Source: Stenogyne calaminthoides
Lineage: Eukaryota; Streptophyta; Magnoliopsida; Lamiales; Lamiaceae
Assembly: GCA_037126765.1 (NCBI GenBank)
Contig: JBBCBC010000032.1
Location: 2,170,001-2,234,000 of the forward strand
DNA: 64,000 bases
Direction: 5' to 3'
Shown: piece by piece, positions 12,270-23,429 of the stretch
Position numbering within the stretch: the stretch's first letter is position 1
Layout: every line of letters starts with the position of its first letter
Notes under the pieces: generated by a model
Seen by the model: the letters and a program-made list of their open reading frames with translations, nothing else
The model's database searches: none
What the model was told of the DNA's origin: nothing
Position numbers and translations under genes: made by a program

Positions 12270-13620
12270 AAAGGAAATTCATCTTCCAATAATGACATCT
12301 CAGATCTTCTTTCAACAGGCTAATGATATCTTCATTCGATTCAATTGCCCTTTTTCTGCTTTTCTGAAAAACAGATTAGATCTCGTGGGTACCCATTTGG
12401 TATAGGGTCCTATCCGGTTTTTTGACCTTTAGGAATCCAAATCGCCTAACAACTCTAATCACTTTAGAGTGGTCGATCATCTTCCATAAACATCTACATA
12501 CACATTTACTACTACGGGTGCCTTAGCAGTTTCACGTATGTATAGTGCTAGCCTTAGCATGAACATGGGCTTTTGAATTTTTCTTTGGTTCAGCCTTCTC
12601 ATTTCATTTGCTTTGGCTTCAAAGCAAAAAATTTGGTCTAAATCTTTGATGACTTCGGGTTTAGGTAACCTTTACCCTTAGGCAAGTGGGGTTCAAAGTT
12701 GCTCAGATCAAAACACAGGTCTTTTCGATTGTCTTGAGGACTTGGTATCTTCGATTGAGAATGTCTCTCTTTGAGTGTTTCTCATCCGAGGATTCCTCGA
12801 TGGTTGATGTGGAGCCTTTCGGGTTTGCATTCTTAGCCCCGAGGCTTTGAAGTACTTGCTCGAAACTTTCCAATCGAAAGTGCTCGGGTTTTCTAGCCTT
12901 CACCGAGGTTTGGGCTTTCCTACCGATCATTGGGTTTTTATCGAGACCATAGGTCCTTTTCCCTTGTCTACAACCTTGGGCATTTTTTAGTTTGAAGTGT
13001 GGGTGCCATTTGGTTTTACAAAGATTGTATTCTTGCTACTTGATGCAAAGATTGAGATGACCTTGTGAGGTTCCCCCCGAATGTATCCCAATCCAGTTTT
13101 TTATAGTGGCGGATCTCTCGGTAACTCTGAATTTCATCTATTACTTTAGATCAAAGATTCAATAGAGTTAACTTCTTCATGCACTATCCTCACAGATTCT
13201 GTAGAGTTTCATGCTTCGGAGAGAGGTCATTGAACTTAGTTCGATCAATTTGAATCTCTTCAATGGATTTCTCTAGCTTTTTCGATTAGGGTCATTATCA
13301 ACTTCTCTTTCTCTCGAGAGTTGTACTTTCGTAACATCCGGTTCATCAAGAGCTCCCATTAATTGAGAAGTGATTTCAGTATTACTAGAGTCTTTTCATT
13401 TTAGATTTTCAGCTTTCAGTTCCTTATTCTGCTCTTGAGTTCTATTTAGCAGTTCTTGTAAAACAGCATAGTCCTTCATCAAATTCTCAAAAGAATCCAT
13501 CAGTCAAAATGATGTTTTTCGGTGGAACTTGAAGACTCTTTGTCTTTAGTGTAGGAGCAACAACAAGAGAAAGAAGAACTTACCTCTCCTCTGACCATAT
13601 GAGACGAGATGTCATCTTTG
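12270..13620 (-). pseudogene. Degenerate gag C-terminus and protease-proximal remnant
   Basis: On the minus strand, a 75-codon piece at 12930-12703 (rich in Lys, Glu and Ser, including SSDEKHSKRDILNRRYQVLK) follows the gag block. Nearer 12400 a short GPYTKWVP stretch resembles the GPxxxWVPK motif that lies before the protease in Sireviruses. Stops and frameshifts are frequent. No intact zinc knuckle or protease DTG motif was found. The remnant runs directly into the RNase H tail, which places the pol deletion near 12270-12400. Confidence 0.5.
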
Positions 13621-14031
13621 TCACACTTTCGAGCACATTTCTACTGAGGAGCTGGAACTTTCTTCAGACTCCTTTTCTTCTTGAGCAATCTCAGCAAGTG
13701 TATCCCATATTTCCTTTGAATTCTCACAATGAGAGATCTTCCTCATAACACCATCATCAATAGTGCTATAGATTGTATCTTTGGCAATATAGTCAAGATT
13801 GACTAACTTTCTCTCCTTAGGAGTCAGTTGGTCATCAGACTTAGGAAATTCTGCTCTAGGATCAATTCTCTCATCTTCAGTTCCTCTGGGATTCACCACA
13901 GTAAATTGGAATGGCCCTTGAGAGACCACTCTCCACATACGCTCATGTTTGGAATACAGGTGAGCCTGCATTCTCAGTCTCCATAAATCATAGTTCTCCA
14001 CTGAGAACATGGGAAGTTTTTTAGAAGACAT
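13621..14031 (-). pseudogene. Sirevirus gag, N-terminal part
   Basis: A 136-codon reading begins at the ATG at 14029-14031 with MSSKKLPMFSVENYDLWRLR. This fits the N-terminal block of copia gag proteins (xFxGxNYxxWxxRM). It continues with MQAHLYSKHERMWRVVSQGP and ENSKEIWDTLAEI. The upstream in-frame codons to 14154 overlap the primer-binding region and are unlikely to be translated. Gag would coat the element RNA in cytoplasmic particles. It stops at 13621, far short of the usual gag length, so the gene is truncated by a stop or frameshift. Confidence 0.75.
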
Positions 14032-14142
14032 TTTTATCTGAGCTTTTGAAAAATCAGCAAATAAGATCAGTTCAGATAGACCACAAGTATTTTTAGCAAA
14101 TAAAACTTTGGTCAACAAAGCAGTGGTCAAGTTGAACCCACC

Positions 14143-14153
14143 GCCCGATACCA
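14143..14153 (-). other. Primer-binding site of the Sirevirus-type element
   Basis: On the minus strand TGGTATCGGGC starts two bases after the 5' LTR. The usual plant initiator-Met tRNA site is TGGTATCAGAGC, so the first seven bases agree and the CAGAGC part is altered to CGGGC. This is the same CAG-to-CG type of change seen elsewhere in this element. Confidence 0.75.
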
Positions 14154-14155
14154 CT

Positions 14156-16257
14156 TGTTGGTCCGGTGCAAAACGAGTCTTACACGTGTATGGGGGAATA
14201 CACGTGTTCGGTGTTTTAAAACTTTTTCATCGAGGTCACTTGGGTCGATAATCCTCAAGATTAGGTCCCGAGAAGCACAGATCGCTCCGAGTCAAAGTCT
14301 CATCGAGACAAGTGATCCCGAAGTCGCTTTCAGATACCTCGAGATAATCCCAACTGAGTCCTGAGTGTCAGAGATCCTGAGTTGCTTGGATCAGATAACT
14401 AACTTACTGAACCCTCAGAAGAGTAAGTTCAGTTTGGTAACTATCTGTTCTAGCTACTCAGATGTGCGGAATGGTTGGCCCTTTAGTTTATACTCGTTTT
14501 AAACTTTCTTCAAAAACCTTCCTTTTATGGAATAGTGATTAGGCTGTGATTCAGTTATGCAACTTCAGTGGATTGATTCCAACTGAATATCAGTGAAAAG
14601 TATGCTTTCAAATTCGAGTCAATGCAACAGTTAAGCACAAATAATGAAAGCAATAAACAACACAAAGAATTATAGTGGTTCGAGACTCAAGCTCCCTCGT
14701 CCACTCTCTCGATCCTCGAGAAATTCACTAATCACTTATGAGCTTTTTCGACTACCTCGCGTAGTTTTATTTACTCAACTTCGGCCTTGAGCTTTTACAC
14801 TACTCCCGTAGTTTACTTACTCAACCCGACCTTGAGTTTTTCGACTACCTCCGTAGTTTACTAACTCAAACACAAACAAGCTTTCGGACTACCTCTCAGA
14901 GCTTACTAACTTCTCCTCTAGAGTTTTTTTCGACTACTCCGCCGTAGTTTACTAACTCTTTACAACTCTTCTCACCAACAAACACACTCCAACTACCTTC
15001 TCAAGGGTTTGGGGTTTCTCGGTTGGTTTTCAACTAGGATGAGATATCCTTTACAATGAAGCACAATGCAAAGGGTTAGGATATCTCGACTAAGCTTTGG
15101 ATATATCTTATCAAGCTAGGCTTAGTTTAGTGAGCTCTCTTCAATATAAAAGCACTTGGGAAATTCTAAGTTTTTTGAGTGCTTTATCTTTGCGAGAATA
15201 AGTTTGAGCTTCTTGAGTTGCTTATAAATTTCCCGTAACCTTACAATGTAGAGGGTCACCAGTATTTATAGGCATACACCAAGGTCAATTTTGAAAACTA
15301 TCCGTTGGAGAGATAGCTTCGTGAGTTTCCTCTTATGGTGTGTGAGAAACGACTATATTTAGGGTTTGAAACTCCCTAACACGTTTTAGGCAATAGCCTT
15401 TCATTTAGTCGGTCTTCACTTTTTGCAGTCTGAAACTTTTGTACATCTGACATCTTTTTCAAATGACACATCCTTTGTCGATTGTCGGTATGGTATGATG
15501 TTGTCTTCCTCTTTTTGACTTTTGTCTCCAGTTAAAGGTAGACACCTTCAACGGCTCTTTTGGTTACAAACTCTGAGTTGATATAACCTTAACAACACTT
15601 TGTCTTAGTTCCTTTTGTCTGCATGGGAATGTCTTGGGCAATATCTATTTTCTAAGGAATCGCGATTTTACCGATATTGCATCCTTCGGATAGATATTTT
15701 TCGATTGCCTCGGAACATTGGGGTTTATCTTGAGCATTGATACATTCTTGAGTCTTGATAATTCTTTGTGCCTTCGATATTCTTGATCTTCAATCTTAGG
15801 TCTTGATCTTGCGTCTTGAGTCTTGAGTCTTACGAGTCTTGAGTCTTGAGTCTTGGCGTCTTACGAGTCTTGGCGTCTTACGAGTCTTGATTCTTACGAG
15901 TCTTGAGTCTTCACGAGTCTTGGCCGATATCTTGGCCCGATATCTTGAGTCTTCATGTTGAGTCTTGGTTCCTCGGTTTCATCTTGAGTCTTGATATCTC
16001 GGTTTCTCCTTTGAGTCTTGATTCTCGATTTCTCCTTTGAGTCTTGAAAACCGGTTTCTGCTTTGAAACTTCGGTTTCTCAAAACATATCTTGAGTTCTT
16101 CAGAGTCTTCAGAACCTATCCTGATCTATATCACATCCTGAATACTCTAAAACTGAATTCTGACTCAACTATCAAGATCATTCTGAACATGTCATACTCA
16201 GGGGTTTTGGGATCTTAATCAAAATCATATATCTTTTATTAAATTCATCACCCAACA
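14156..16257 (-). repeat. 5' LTR of the Sirevirus-type element
   Basis: 2102 bp, the direct copy of 5307-7423. Blocks near 14220-14350, 14670-14960 and 15640-16100 carry CGA, TCGA or TTGA where the other two family copies carry CTGA or TCAG. Sequence outside these blocks is nearly identical. Confidence 0.85.
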
Positions 16258-16262
16258 AATCA

Positions 16263-16823
16263 TATTTGACACTTTAGCCTAAATAAAAAGAAAATTGAAA
16301 ATTGAAGGAACCGGTAGCGCTGCAACCTCCTTGCTGCCAGGTCTCCTCTCCCCAATTTTGGGCTACTGCAATCGTTTTTGTTTCTGGTGGAGCTCTGCTC
16401 CAATCCCAATCGCATTTGTTTCTATTTCAAATTTTCTTTGTAATTAAAATTTTTAAAGTGAAGACAAAAAAGTTAAGTTCATAATCCCCTCCCCACCCTC
16501 CCCCGCTACACAATTGATTAGAGATCACGAACTGAATCAAAAAGGGACTGAAAATCGTCCATCTCCGACAAGAACATCTGACCCATGCATGATGAATTCA
16601 TAGATCTGTGAAAGAATATAGAAAAATAAAAGTTAAAGAAACAAAAAATACTACAGATTTGGGATCCCCGCCTCCCTCCCAACTATTCTTTTATCGCAAC
16701 GACGAGTTTATGGGCAGTCAATTTATGTTGTGTTTTCTCAACTCATGGATGAACATCGAACTGAAGAGGAAGAGGAACTTGTGGTTTTTATTAAATGAAA
16801 TATATATATTTTTTTAAAAAGGA
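16263..16823. other. Intergenic stretch
   Basis: The host sequence that continues from 5301 once the retrotransposon is removed. Short ORFs at 16302-16484 and 16608-16817 lack any recognisable domain and are not called. Confidence 0.5.
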
Positions 16824-17104
16824 ATTGTAAGCAATGTTTTCATAACCGAACCAGACATATCATCGGTCAGCGGTTCAATCGGTCGAACCGGTTCAACTGG
16901 AGGTTCAACCGTTGAAATGATTTCTATCTAATTTTTGTCAATATATCCTATGTTTAGTTAAATAAATAAATAAGTATACACCTACAAAATTTTTAAGATA
17001 TATCTTATAACTTTTCATATTTAAGAAAACACAATAGAAGTCATAGTCATAATAAAAAAAATAACACAATAATATGAGAGAAAGTAATATAAAAGGAGGA
17101 AGGT

Positions 17105-17880
17105 GGACCTTATATTTTTGTCCCACATCGATTAAGTATTAGAGAAAAATGTGAGAGAAAGTAATATAAGAGAAAGTAATATAAAGGGGAAGAAGTGGAT
17201 CTCATAATTTTGTCCCACATCGAAAGTGTTAGAGGAAAATATGAGAGAAAATAATATAAAAGGGTGGACCTTGATTCATATAATTGTCTCACCTTATACA
17301 TTTATCCCACATCGAAAGTGTTGAAGAAAAAAGTGAGAGGAAGTATTATAAATTTTGTCCCACCTCATACATTTATCCCACATCGAAAGTGTTGGAGAAA
17401 AATGTGAGAGGAAGTATTATAAAATTTATCCCACCTCATACATTTATCCCACATCAAAAGTGTTGGAGATCCCACCTCATACATTTATCCCACATCGAAA
17501 GTGTTGGAGAAAAATGTGAGAGAAAGTATTATAATTTTTTTCTCACCTCATACATTTATCCCACGTTGAAAGTGTTGGAGAAATGTGAGAGGAAGTATTA
17601 TAAAATTTTGGGAGAAGAACATTCCACTACAAGTCACCTAAAACATTACAATCAGGTACAAATTGCAGAAAATTTCTGCACTTTAGTTCAAATTTGAACT
17701 ATAGTACGGCGTACTTTAGTTCAAATTTTTTTACTTTGTACCTGGTTGTAAAGGTATTCTAAATCTTGTATCTAACTGTAATTTTCTCTAAAAAATTTCC
17801 CATCTCATACATTTATCCCACATTGAAAGTGTTGAAAAAAAATGTAAGAGGAAGTATTATAAAAAGGGTGAAGGTGGACC
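17105..17880. repeat. Minisatellite with TCCCACATCGAAAGTGTTGG units
   Basis: About eight units of roughly 60-90 bp carry TTTATCCCACATCGAAAGTG, then GTTGGAGAAAAATGTGAGAG, then GAAGTATTATAAA. The right-most unit (near 17800-17870) is separated from the rest by the 17646-17751 insertion. The overlapping ORFs at 16938-17301 and 17284-17697 are repeat translations, not genes. Confidence 0.8.
17646..17751. mobile_element. 106-bp MITE nested in the minisatellite
   Basis: Terminal inverted repeats TTACAATCAGGTACAAA and, from the other end, TTACAACCAGGTACAAA. The interior repeats CTTTAGTTCAAATTT in both halves. A target duplication was not clear. Confidence 0.6.
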
Positions 17881-18119
17881 TTGATACATATAGTTAAAAG
17901 TTTTTTTTTTAAATTAAGGGTAGAACTAGTTAAATCGGTTCGACCGATTTCAGTCTAATTTTGACCGGTTCTTCCAGTTTTGACCGGTCCGATAGCAAAA
18001 GCGATTTTTAGGGGGTCTCCGGATTGGTTTCGGGACCGGTTCCCAGTTGAACCGGTTTAACCGGCTGGTCCGATCTGATTCTAAAATCATTGATTGTAAG
18101 GATAAACTTATAAATTAAT

Positions 18120-18331
18120 AACTATACATTTAAATTATTTAATTTATTATATTGTACGACAGTACGACATAAATCGATAGATAGTACGATGTAATATGAT
18201 GGTTAGTACACTTAGTACAACAGGTAGCAGGTTATTAAATTTAAGCCCTTAGGTTTTAGATCTAATGGTTCAAATTAATTGACTATTGACAGTCAGTACG
18301 ACACCCTGACTACCATAAGAAACACCCTACA
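18120..18331. repeat. Second, inverted fragment of the GGGTGTTTCTTA repeat
   Basis: Read on the minus strand from 18331: AGGGTGTTTCTTATGGTAGT, then GTCGTACTGACTGTCAATAG, and later CCTGCTACCTGTTGTAC. This matches 2079-2190 with an extra insert of about 50 bp. Confidence 0.55.
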
Positions 18332-18531
18332 TATGTCTAATATTTTTGGCATAAAATATAAGTTATGGGGGCACGTGCCCCAAGGTGGTGTGCGTGCATC
18401 CTTCATTGACTTTCAATAATAGTGTTACGGTGTATCGAATTGTGGTTTAGTCTTAACATATAATTATACGTATTAAGTAAGTACCATTATATGTTAAGTC
18501 TAAATTTAAATATTTGAGCTTAACAAATGGT

Positions 18532-18690
18532 GGTAAGGGTTGAATTAATGGTGGTACGGGGTAAATAAACAATATTATGGGACGAACTAACTAATGGTGG
18601 TACATACATAAATAAATTATGGTATAGTATATATTAATTAATGGTGGTACAGACTTAACAAAATGCAGTACGAGGTGAATTAATGGTGTT
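18532..18690 (+). repeat. Short dispersed ATTAATGGTGGTAC repeats
   Basis: Variants of ATTAATGGTGGTAC or AATGGTGGTA occur about six times with irregular spacing. No ORF is present. Confidence 0.5.
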
Positions 18691-19425
18691 TTTTTTTTAA
18701 GGTAAAGATGAATCTCATTAACTGAGTTCAAGAGGTACTCAAATCCCACACGATTACAAATAGTCGTAATAAAGCAATCAAAGTATCATAACATAACCAT
18801 TACAACTTAACCGGTAAATAGATTAAAGGTTGATCTTCCCAACTTACATAAGGGGCGGAAAAGGCAAGCAGATAGTAAGACCGAATCCATTTTCATGCAC
18901 TAAACTTGATTCCCTCGATGAGTTTCTCCAAAGTGTAGTTGCTCTCTTTGAATATTAGCTCGTTTTTTAATTTCCACAGCTTCCAAATGGTGCATTGCCA
19001 AATTAAGGCCACAACTTTTTTCCTAGAACCAATGTAGTTTCCAGAAGTAAAAGGCACAAAATGAGAGGCAACCGAAGATGAGTAGCCGACTGATTTGCCC
19101 AACCAAACCGAGATATTCTCCCACACTAACAACGCCATAGGACACGTAACGAGGAGGTGATTCACTATTTCCGTCGCACACGAACACAATGGGCACAAGA
19201 ACGACTCACTCTCAATAACCACACCTCGCTTCACAAGATTATCTTTAGTTGGAATCCTTCCACGAATGACTTTCCACGCGAATGCCTAAACTTTTGATGG
19301 AATAGCTCTCCACCATAGTTTCTCCCATGGGAACGCCTCTTCATCCTCGATATATTCTGAAGCCAAGATGATTTGATACATGTCTTTCATTTTAAAATAC
19401 CCATCCGAGGATCCCGCTCATCTCC
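18690..19425 (-). pseudogene. 5'-truncated LINE, zf-RVT tail
   Basis: On the minus strand the sequence reads FAWKVIRGRIPTKDNLVKRG near 19290-19200, then FLCPLCSCATEIVNHLLVTC. This is the Cys/His zinc-binding tail (zf-RVT) that follows reverse transcriptase in plant non-LTR elements. A Trp-rich segment, LIWQCTIWKLWKLKNELIF, ends near 18893. A plus-strand poly-T at about 18690 corresponds to the poly(A) end of the LINE. The copy stops abruptly where the copia LTR begins, so the upstream endonuclease and RT are absent. Confidence 0.75.
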
Positions 19426-21153
19426 TGTTGGGGTTATACTGAAAAGTATGCTTTTACTTTGTATAACCAAACTGAAGTTTCTTATTTATTTACTGAAATA
19501 AATTATTTAATCACTGTTGCATTAAATATGAATGAATGTTATATATGTTTATTGCAAACTCGTTCAATAAGACAGTACGTATTACATTGTAGTTAATTTG
19601 GTGATACCCGATCACAGAAGATCAAATTAACAGCCCTCGTAATTAAGTACAAATTCACAACCCAGATGGAAATGAACGAACCATCATGAATGGTTGAAGT
19701 GTGAGACCCAGATTGGCCTGTCTTGACCAAGGGATCACACTAGCGCATTTAGGTGCGCTGAATGAGGACCTACAAGAGGACAAATTCTTCGGTACTGAAT
19801 ATACAAGAATTATACCTCAGTGGTGCGTTGTTTCTTAATCTCCGTCTCTTAAATAGGATCATGTGAAATTAATAACTATTGCTTTGACTTATGATGGGAA
19901 GAGAGTCAATGCGATTTGATACCTTATATCTTGGGTAATATTATTAATTACATGATGATTGCTGACATTTAATACGGAGAATCGCGTGCAAGCACGTCTT
20001 GCTTGATTTGTCCCCTTGGTGGGCTCATATCCTTTATCATGCCAAATCTTGCAAGTGGAAATTTATTTCCGGCATGGATAATAATGTTGAGCTGTCTTTA
20101 CTCCAAGGACAAAGATATTAATTAATATAAAGCTTGTTCAGTGGCTTAATTAATTAATGGACTAAGATAATCTTAAACGCGGGAAATAATGACCGGGAGC
20201 CATGTTATATGTGAAATCGTAATATGGGTTAAGAAGTATAGTTCAATATTAATTTTATAGTGAAGTAAATTAATATTAATGGACTTTAATAATATTTGGC
20301 CCAAAATATTGAAGCTTCATAGTCCATTGGAGGTCCAATCTTAATTCTCCTAAAGGCCCCCCCAAATAGCCCAAAATAAAGTCAAATTAATGAGAGAGAG
20401 AAGAAAATATTCTTGCTATATTTCCATGATGTATAGAAAATATTCTTGCTATATTTCCATGATGTATTTTTCGAAAACTTTGTCTATTAAAGGAAGAAAA
20501 GATTGTCTTGATTTTCTTGTAGATATTTTATGGAAAAAGATAATTATTGTAGGAATACATGATTATCCCATAAATTCAAGAAGTCAAATCTTGACTCCTA
20601 TAATAGTGTAATTTTCGAAAATAATGGGTAGAAGAGGGGAAGAGATTTTTATGGAAAATTTAATTAAGGAGAAAAGAATATAGAAGATATATTCAAGATT
20701 TCTTGGAGACCAAAAAAATATTTTCTTCCTTATTTTCTTGACCTAAAATTCGAACCCCTCCTCCCTATTTATAGGGGATGAGCTCTTCATTCCCAAGTGC
20801 AATTCCATGTGTTGAAAATATTAGAAATCCACAAAGGTGGTAGAAAAATATTTAATTTCTCTCCAATTAAAATCGTTCGTTGAAACCTTCCCACCGGATA
20901 ACGTTCTGGACTTTGGGGATATATTTGGGAAGGCTCTTGGGTTGATTCATCCGTTTGATTCTTCAAGAGGTTAGTACTTCCGTAACTCCTAGTTCCGCAT
21001 GTTTAGGATTTACGTGAATTATGTGTACGCATGTTGTTTATTATTATGTTGAATTGATTTAGGATTAATTCATGTTAGTAATTAATTGTTTAATTTAAAT
21101 ATGTATTTAAATAATCATCTCGAATAGATCAGGGCACCCCGATTTTCCCAACA
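19426..21153 (+). repeat. 5' LTR of the copia element
   Basis: 1728 bp, TGTTGGGGTTATACTGAAAA to TTTTCCCAACA. The first 160 bases differ from the 3' LTR at roughly five positions. The interior contains a direct repeat ATATTCTTGCTATATTTCCA at about 20407 and 20439. The ORF at 20390-20611 has no recognisable domain. Confidence 0.85.
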
Positions 21154-21155
21154 AC

Positions 21156-21167
21156 TGGTATCAGAGC
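21156..21167 (+). other. Primer-binding site, initiator-Met tRNA type
   Basis: TGGTATCAGAGC starts two bases after the 5' LTR. It is the exact plant copia consensus complementary to the 3' end of the initiator methionine tRNA. A partial repeat, GAGCTCTGGTTTCGAGCTCTGG split by a few bases, follows at once. Confidence 0.9.
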
Positions 21168-21469
21168 TCTGGTTTCGAGCTCTGGTTTTTTAAATTGTTA
21201 TTTAAATTGTTGGACATTAAATTGAAATTGGATAGTAGAATTGCTAGATCTGTTTTGCAGGTATCCAATTCTCATGATATTTAATGTGTTTATTTTCATG
21301 CGTATGAATGAATATTTTTTTTAATTCGACTCGTTCGGATTTATTTTTCTCGTGAGAAAATCCACGAGTAGATTAGGTTATTTGATTCGTTCAATGTAAT
21401 AGACTAGTCTAGATTTAAGGTATTTATTTTTTGTTAAATAAATTGTAACCTGACGGAGACGAGTTAAAA

Positions 21470-21838
21470 ATGGATCCAGAACCGTACGTGGGCAACTTGC
21501 GCCGCGCGAAACGTGCCAAGGGAGGCACGCGCGCTGCACGGACGATGCTGCACGCATGGGCCGAGGTGCTAGGCGCCAAGGCTGGATTGGCCGAGGCGTG
21601 CCGAGGCGAGCTGCCGAGGCCGCCTATAGCACACAGGCGACGTGTGCTGCACCCTAGGCACACGGGCACTGGCGCCCGGCCAAACGGCCGGCCGGATGCG
21701 GGCGGGCATCCCGGCTGCGAGCTACTTGGCATGATGTTTCAAGACGGAGTTCTCTTCGAGACGAACGAGTGGGAGAAATTCAAGACGGCGTGTCTTCAAG
21801 ATCAAGCCAAAGAAAATCAAACTATAACAGTTGGATAA
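21470..21838 (+). other. GC-rich leader ORF, 122 codons, unknown
   Basis: An uninterrupted reading of 122 codons lies between the primer-binding site and gag. Residues 10-85 are rich in Ala, Arg, Gly and Pro, and the DNA from 21480 to 21735 is strikingly GC-rich against AT-rich flanks. The tail, DGVLFETNEWEKFKTACLQD, has ordinary composition. I recognise no domain. It could be leader DNA, a captured host fragment or a short accessory ORF. The opposite strand is also open here, as expected for GC-rich DNA, so openness alone is weak evidence of coding. Confidence 0.3.
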
Positions 21839-22511
21839 TTTGTGCCCAATGTGTTTATTTTCTGCTTACGCTTGATTTATTGTTGCCGTATTTTCTTGTG
21901 CTTTATTTAATTTTTTTAAATGTGTTTGCATGAGAATTGCTCAACGAAAAATCTCAAATTCAAAAAAAAAAATTACTAAGTATGTTTTAATAATTAATTT
22001 GTTTTGACACAAATTAATTTTGACCTCCATGATTTATTTATTTGTGAAATCTTTTGGAGAAATTCCCCTACGGGACGGTCAAAAGATAGCTTTTACATGA
22101 ATAAATTCCCAAAAGGATAATTGTGAATTATTATTAGTGGCGACGATGACCCTCCCATGAGGCTCGATCAAAGCGAAGTAATAATTCTATATTTAATCAT
22201 GGTTATTACTTAGGTATAAAATTGATATTTATATACTTCTCCGAATTCCCTGTCAATTTTATATTGGTCAAGTGGGAGCCGACTATTAATTTTTAATTAA
22301 AGGTTTGTAACTGTTCTTGTTTGTAACCTACTTGAATGTGATTTAAATGATGACCCTCCCACGAGGCTCATTTAAATCTGTTTTGAGATGTTGGCTGATG
22401 CATGTTCATATTTTTTTGAGATTTTAATATGAATCATGTGATCGAATTATGTGATTTAATTTTGTGTTGATCTGGATATTGATACAAAATATATGTTTAT
22501 TTCAGTACATC

Positions 22512-23212
22512 ATGTCGCAACCTTTTAATCCACTGTTCAATATACTGAAAAGAAACCAACTCACTGGTGAAAACTATGTCACTTGGAAACGTAATATGAC
22601 TTTTGTCCTCTCTGCACAAAAACATTATTGGGTTCTTGGCGGACATAAACCTGATAGAATCACTGAAGGGTCATCTAGTTCGGAAAGATGTTTGTACGAA
22701 ATCTGGGAGCAAGCCAATGAATCAATAAACCAATAATTTTGACTTCATTGTCTGATGATTTGAGGCTCATTCATGAGGAAATTGATTCAGCTGCGGAGAT
22801 TGTTCAAAGTCTTGAGGAAATGTTTTCCTCTGAGAACTGCATGATCAAAGAGTTTCATCAAAATGGAGTCGAAAGGCTGAAAATGATTGAGGGAACACCC
22901 GTAAGGGATAACATTCTCAAAATCAGACGCCATTTTGAAAAACTTGCTTACCTTGGTGCACGATACGATGATGAGGCTCAAATCGAATTCTTGTTCCTAA
23001 CTCTTCCAAGGAGCTTTAATGAGTTCTATTGTAATTTTGTGATGAGTGATCACATGTTTACCATAGATACCCTACAAGAAATCTTGGAGACGGTAGCGAA
23101 ACACTTGGGACAAGAAGACGAAGCTTTGGTGACTAAGAAACTGCACTCAAAATCTAGGCCAAAGGAAGGCAATATTGAGAAGGAGATGAATGGTCTCAAA
23201 AGAAAAGGGTAA
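22512..23212 (+). pseudogene. Copia gag, frame-broken
   Basis: It starts MSQPFNPLFNILKRNQLTGE with the copia gag signature LTGENYVTWKRNM. The frame stops at 22734-22736 after 75 codons. A second frame, 22739-23212, continues the gag core with conserved EMFSSEN and FLFLTLPRSFNEFY blocks and ends in a Lys-rich stretch. At least one frameshift separates these, and a second lies before the zinc knuckle at 23190. Gag would assemble the RNA-containing particle. Confidence 0.8.
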
Positions 23213-23429
23213 GAAAGCAAGTTGGTTGAAAGTCCAGAAGACACCAAAAGGAAAATGTTTTAACTGTGGAGAAAAAGGACATTGGAAGTCGGCCTGTTCC
23301 AAACCCAAAAGGAATGGAAAGAAAGGTAATTCACACTCACTAGTTGTTGAAACTTGTTTGACGGAGTATGCTACCCATTCGTGGGTATTGGATACGGGAT
23401 CCACTGATCATGTATATTTCACATTGTAG
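23190..23429 (+). pseudogene. Gag zinc knuckle and start of protease
   Basis: This frame has a CCHC zinc knuckle, CFNCGEKGHWKSAC (residues 23-36), which binds element RNA, and the aspartic protease catalytic motif VLDTGSTDHV. It stops at 23427-23429 inside the protease. The reading frame is the same as that of the gag start and of all later pol segments. Confidence 0.85.

Larger units (their letters stand above)
5307..16257 (-). mobile_element. Sirevirus-type Ty1/copia LTR retrotransposon, pol-deleted
   Basis: The two LTRs (5307-7423 and 14156-16257) both run TGTTGG...CCAACA and are flanked by a perfect 5-bp target duplication, AATCA at 5302-5306 and 16258-16262. The primer-binding site lies beside the right LTR and the polypurine tract beside the left LTR, so transcription runs on the minus strand. 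In transcription order it has gag, a short gag/protease remnant, only the last part of RNase H, then a long third ORF before the 3' LTR. Long LTRs, a copia-type gag and an extra ORF downstream of pol in sense orientation match Sireviruses. Integrase and reverse transcriptase are missing, so it cannot move by itself. Confidence 0.8.
16832..18092. mobile_element. Non-autonomous hAT-like element
   Basis: The ends are CAATGTTTTCATAACCGAAC and, inverted, CAATGATTTTAGAATCAGAT. They are flanked by a perfect 8-bp duplication, ATTGTAAG (16824-16831 and 18093-18100). The subterminal regions are crowded with ACCGGTT and GGTTCAACCGG motifs. No transposase is encoded. The centre holds a tandem array and a smaller nested MITE. 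Confidence 0.8.

Noticed and set aside
5162..16257. Many short ORFs on the plus strand across the Sirevirus internal region (for example 8266-8890, 9640-9840, 10455-11480)
   Set aside because: They are antisense shadows of the minus-strand gag and third ORF and show no domain of their own.
16302..16817. Two ORFs of 60-69 codons between the Sirevirus and hAT elements
   Set aside because: No domain or start context was seen; length is within chance for this composition.
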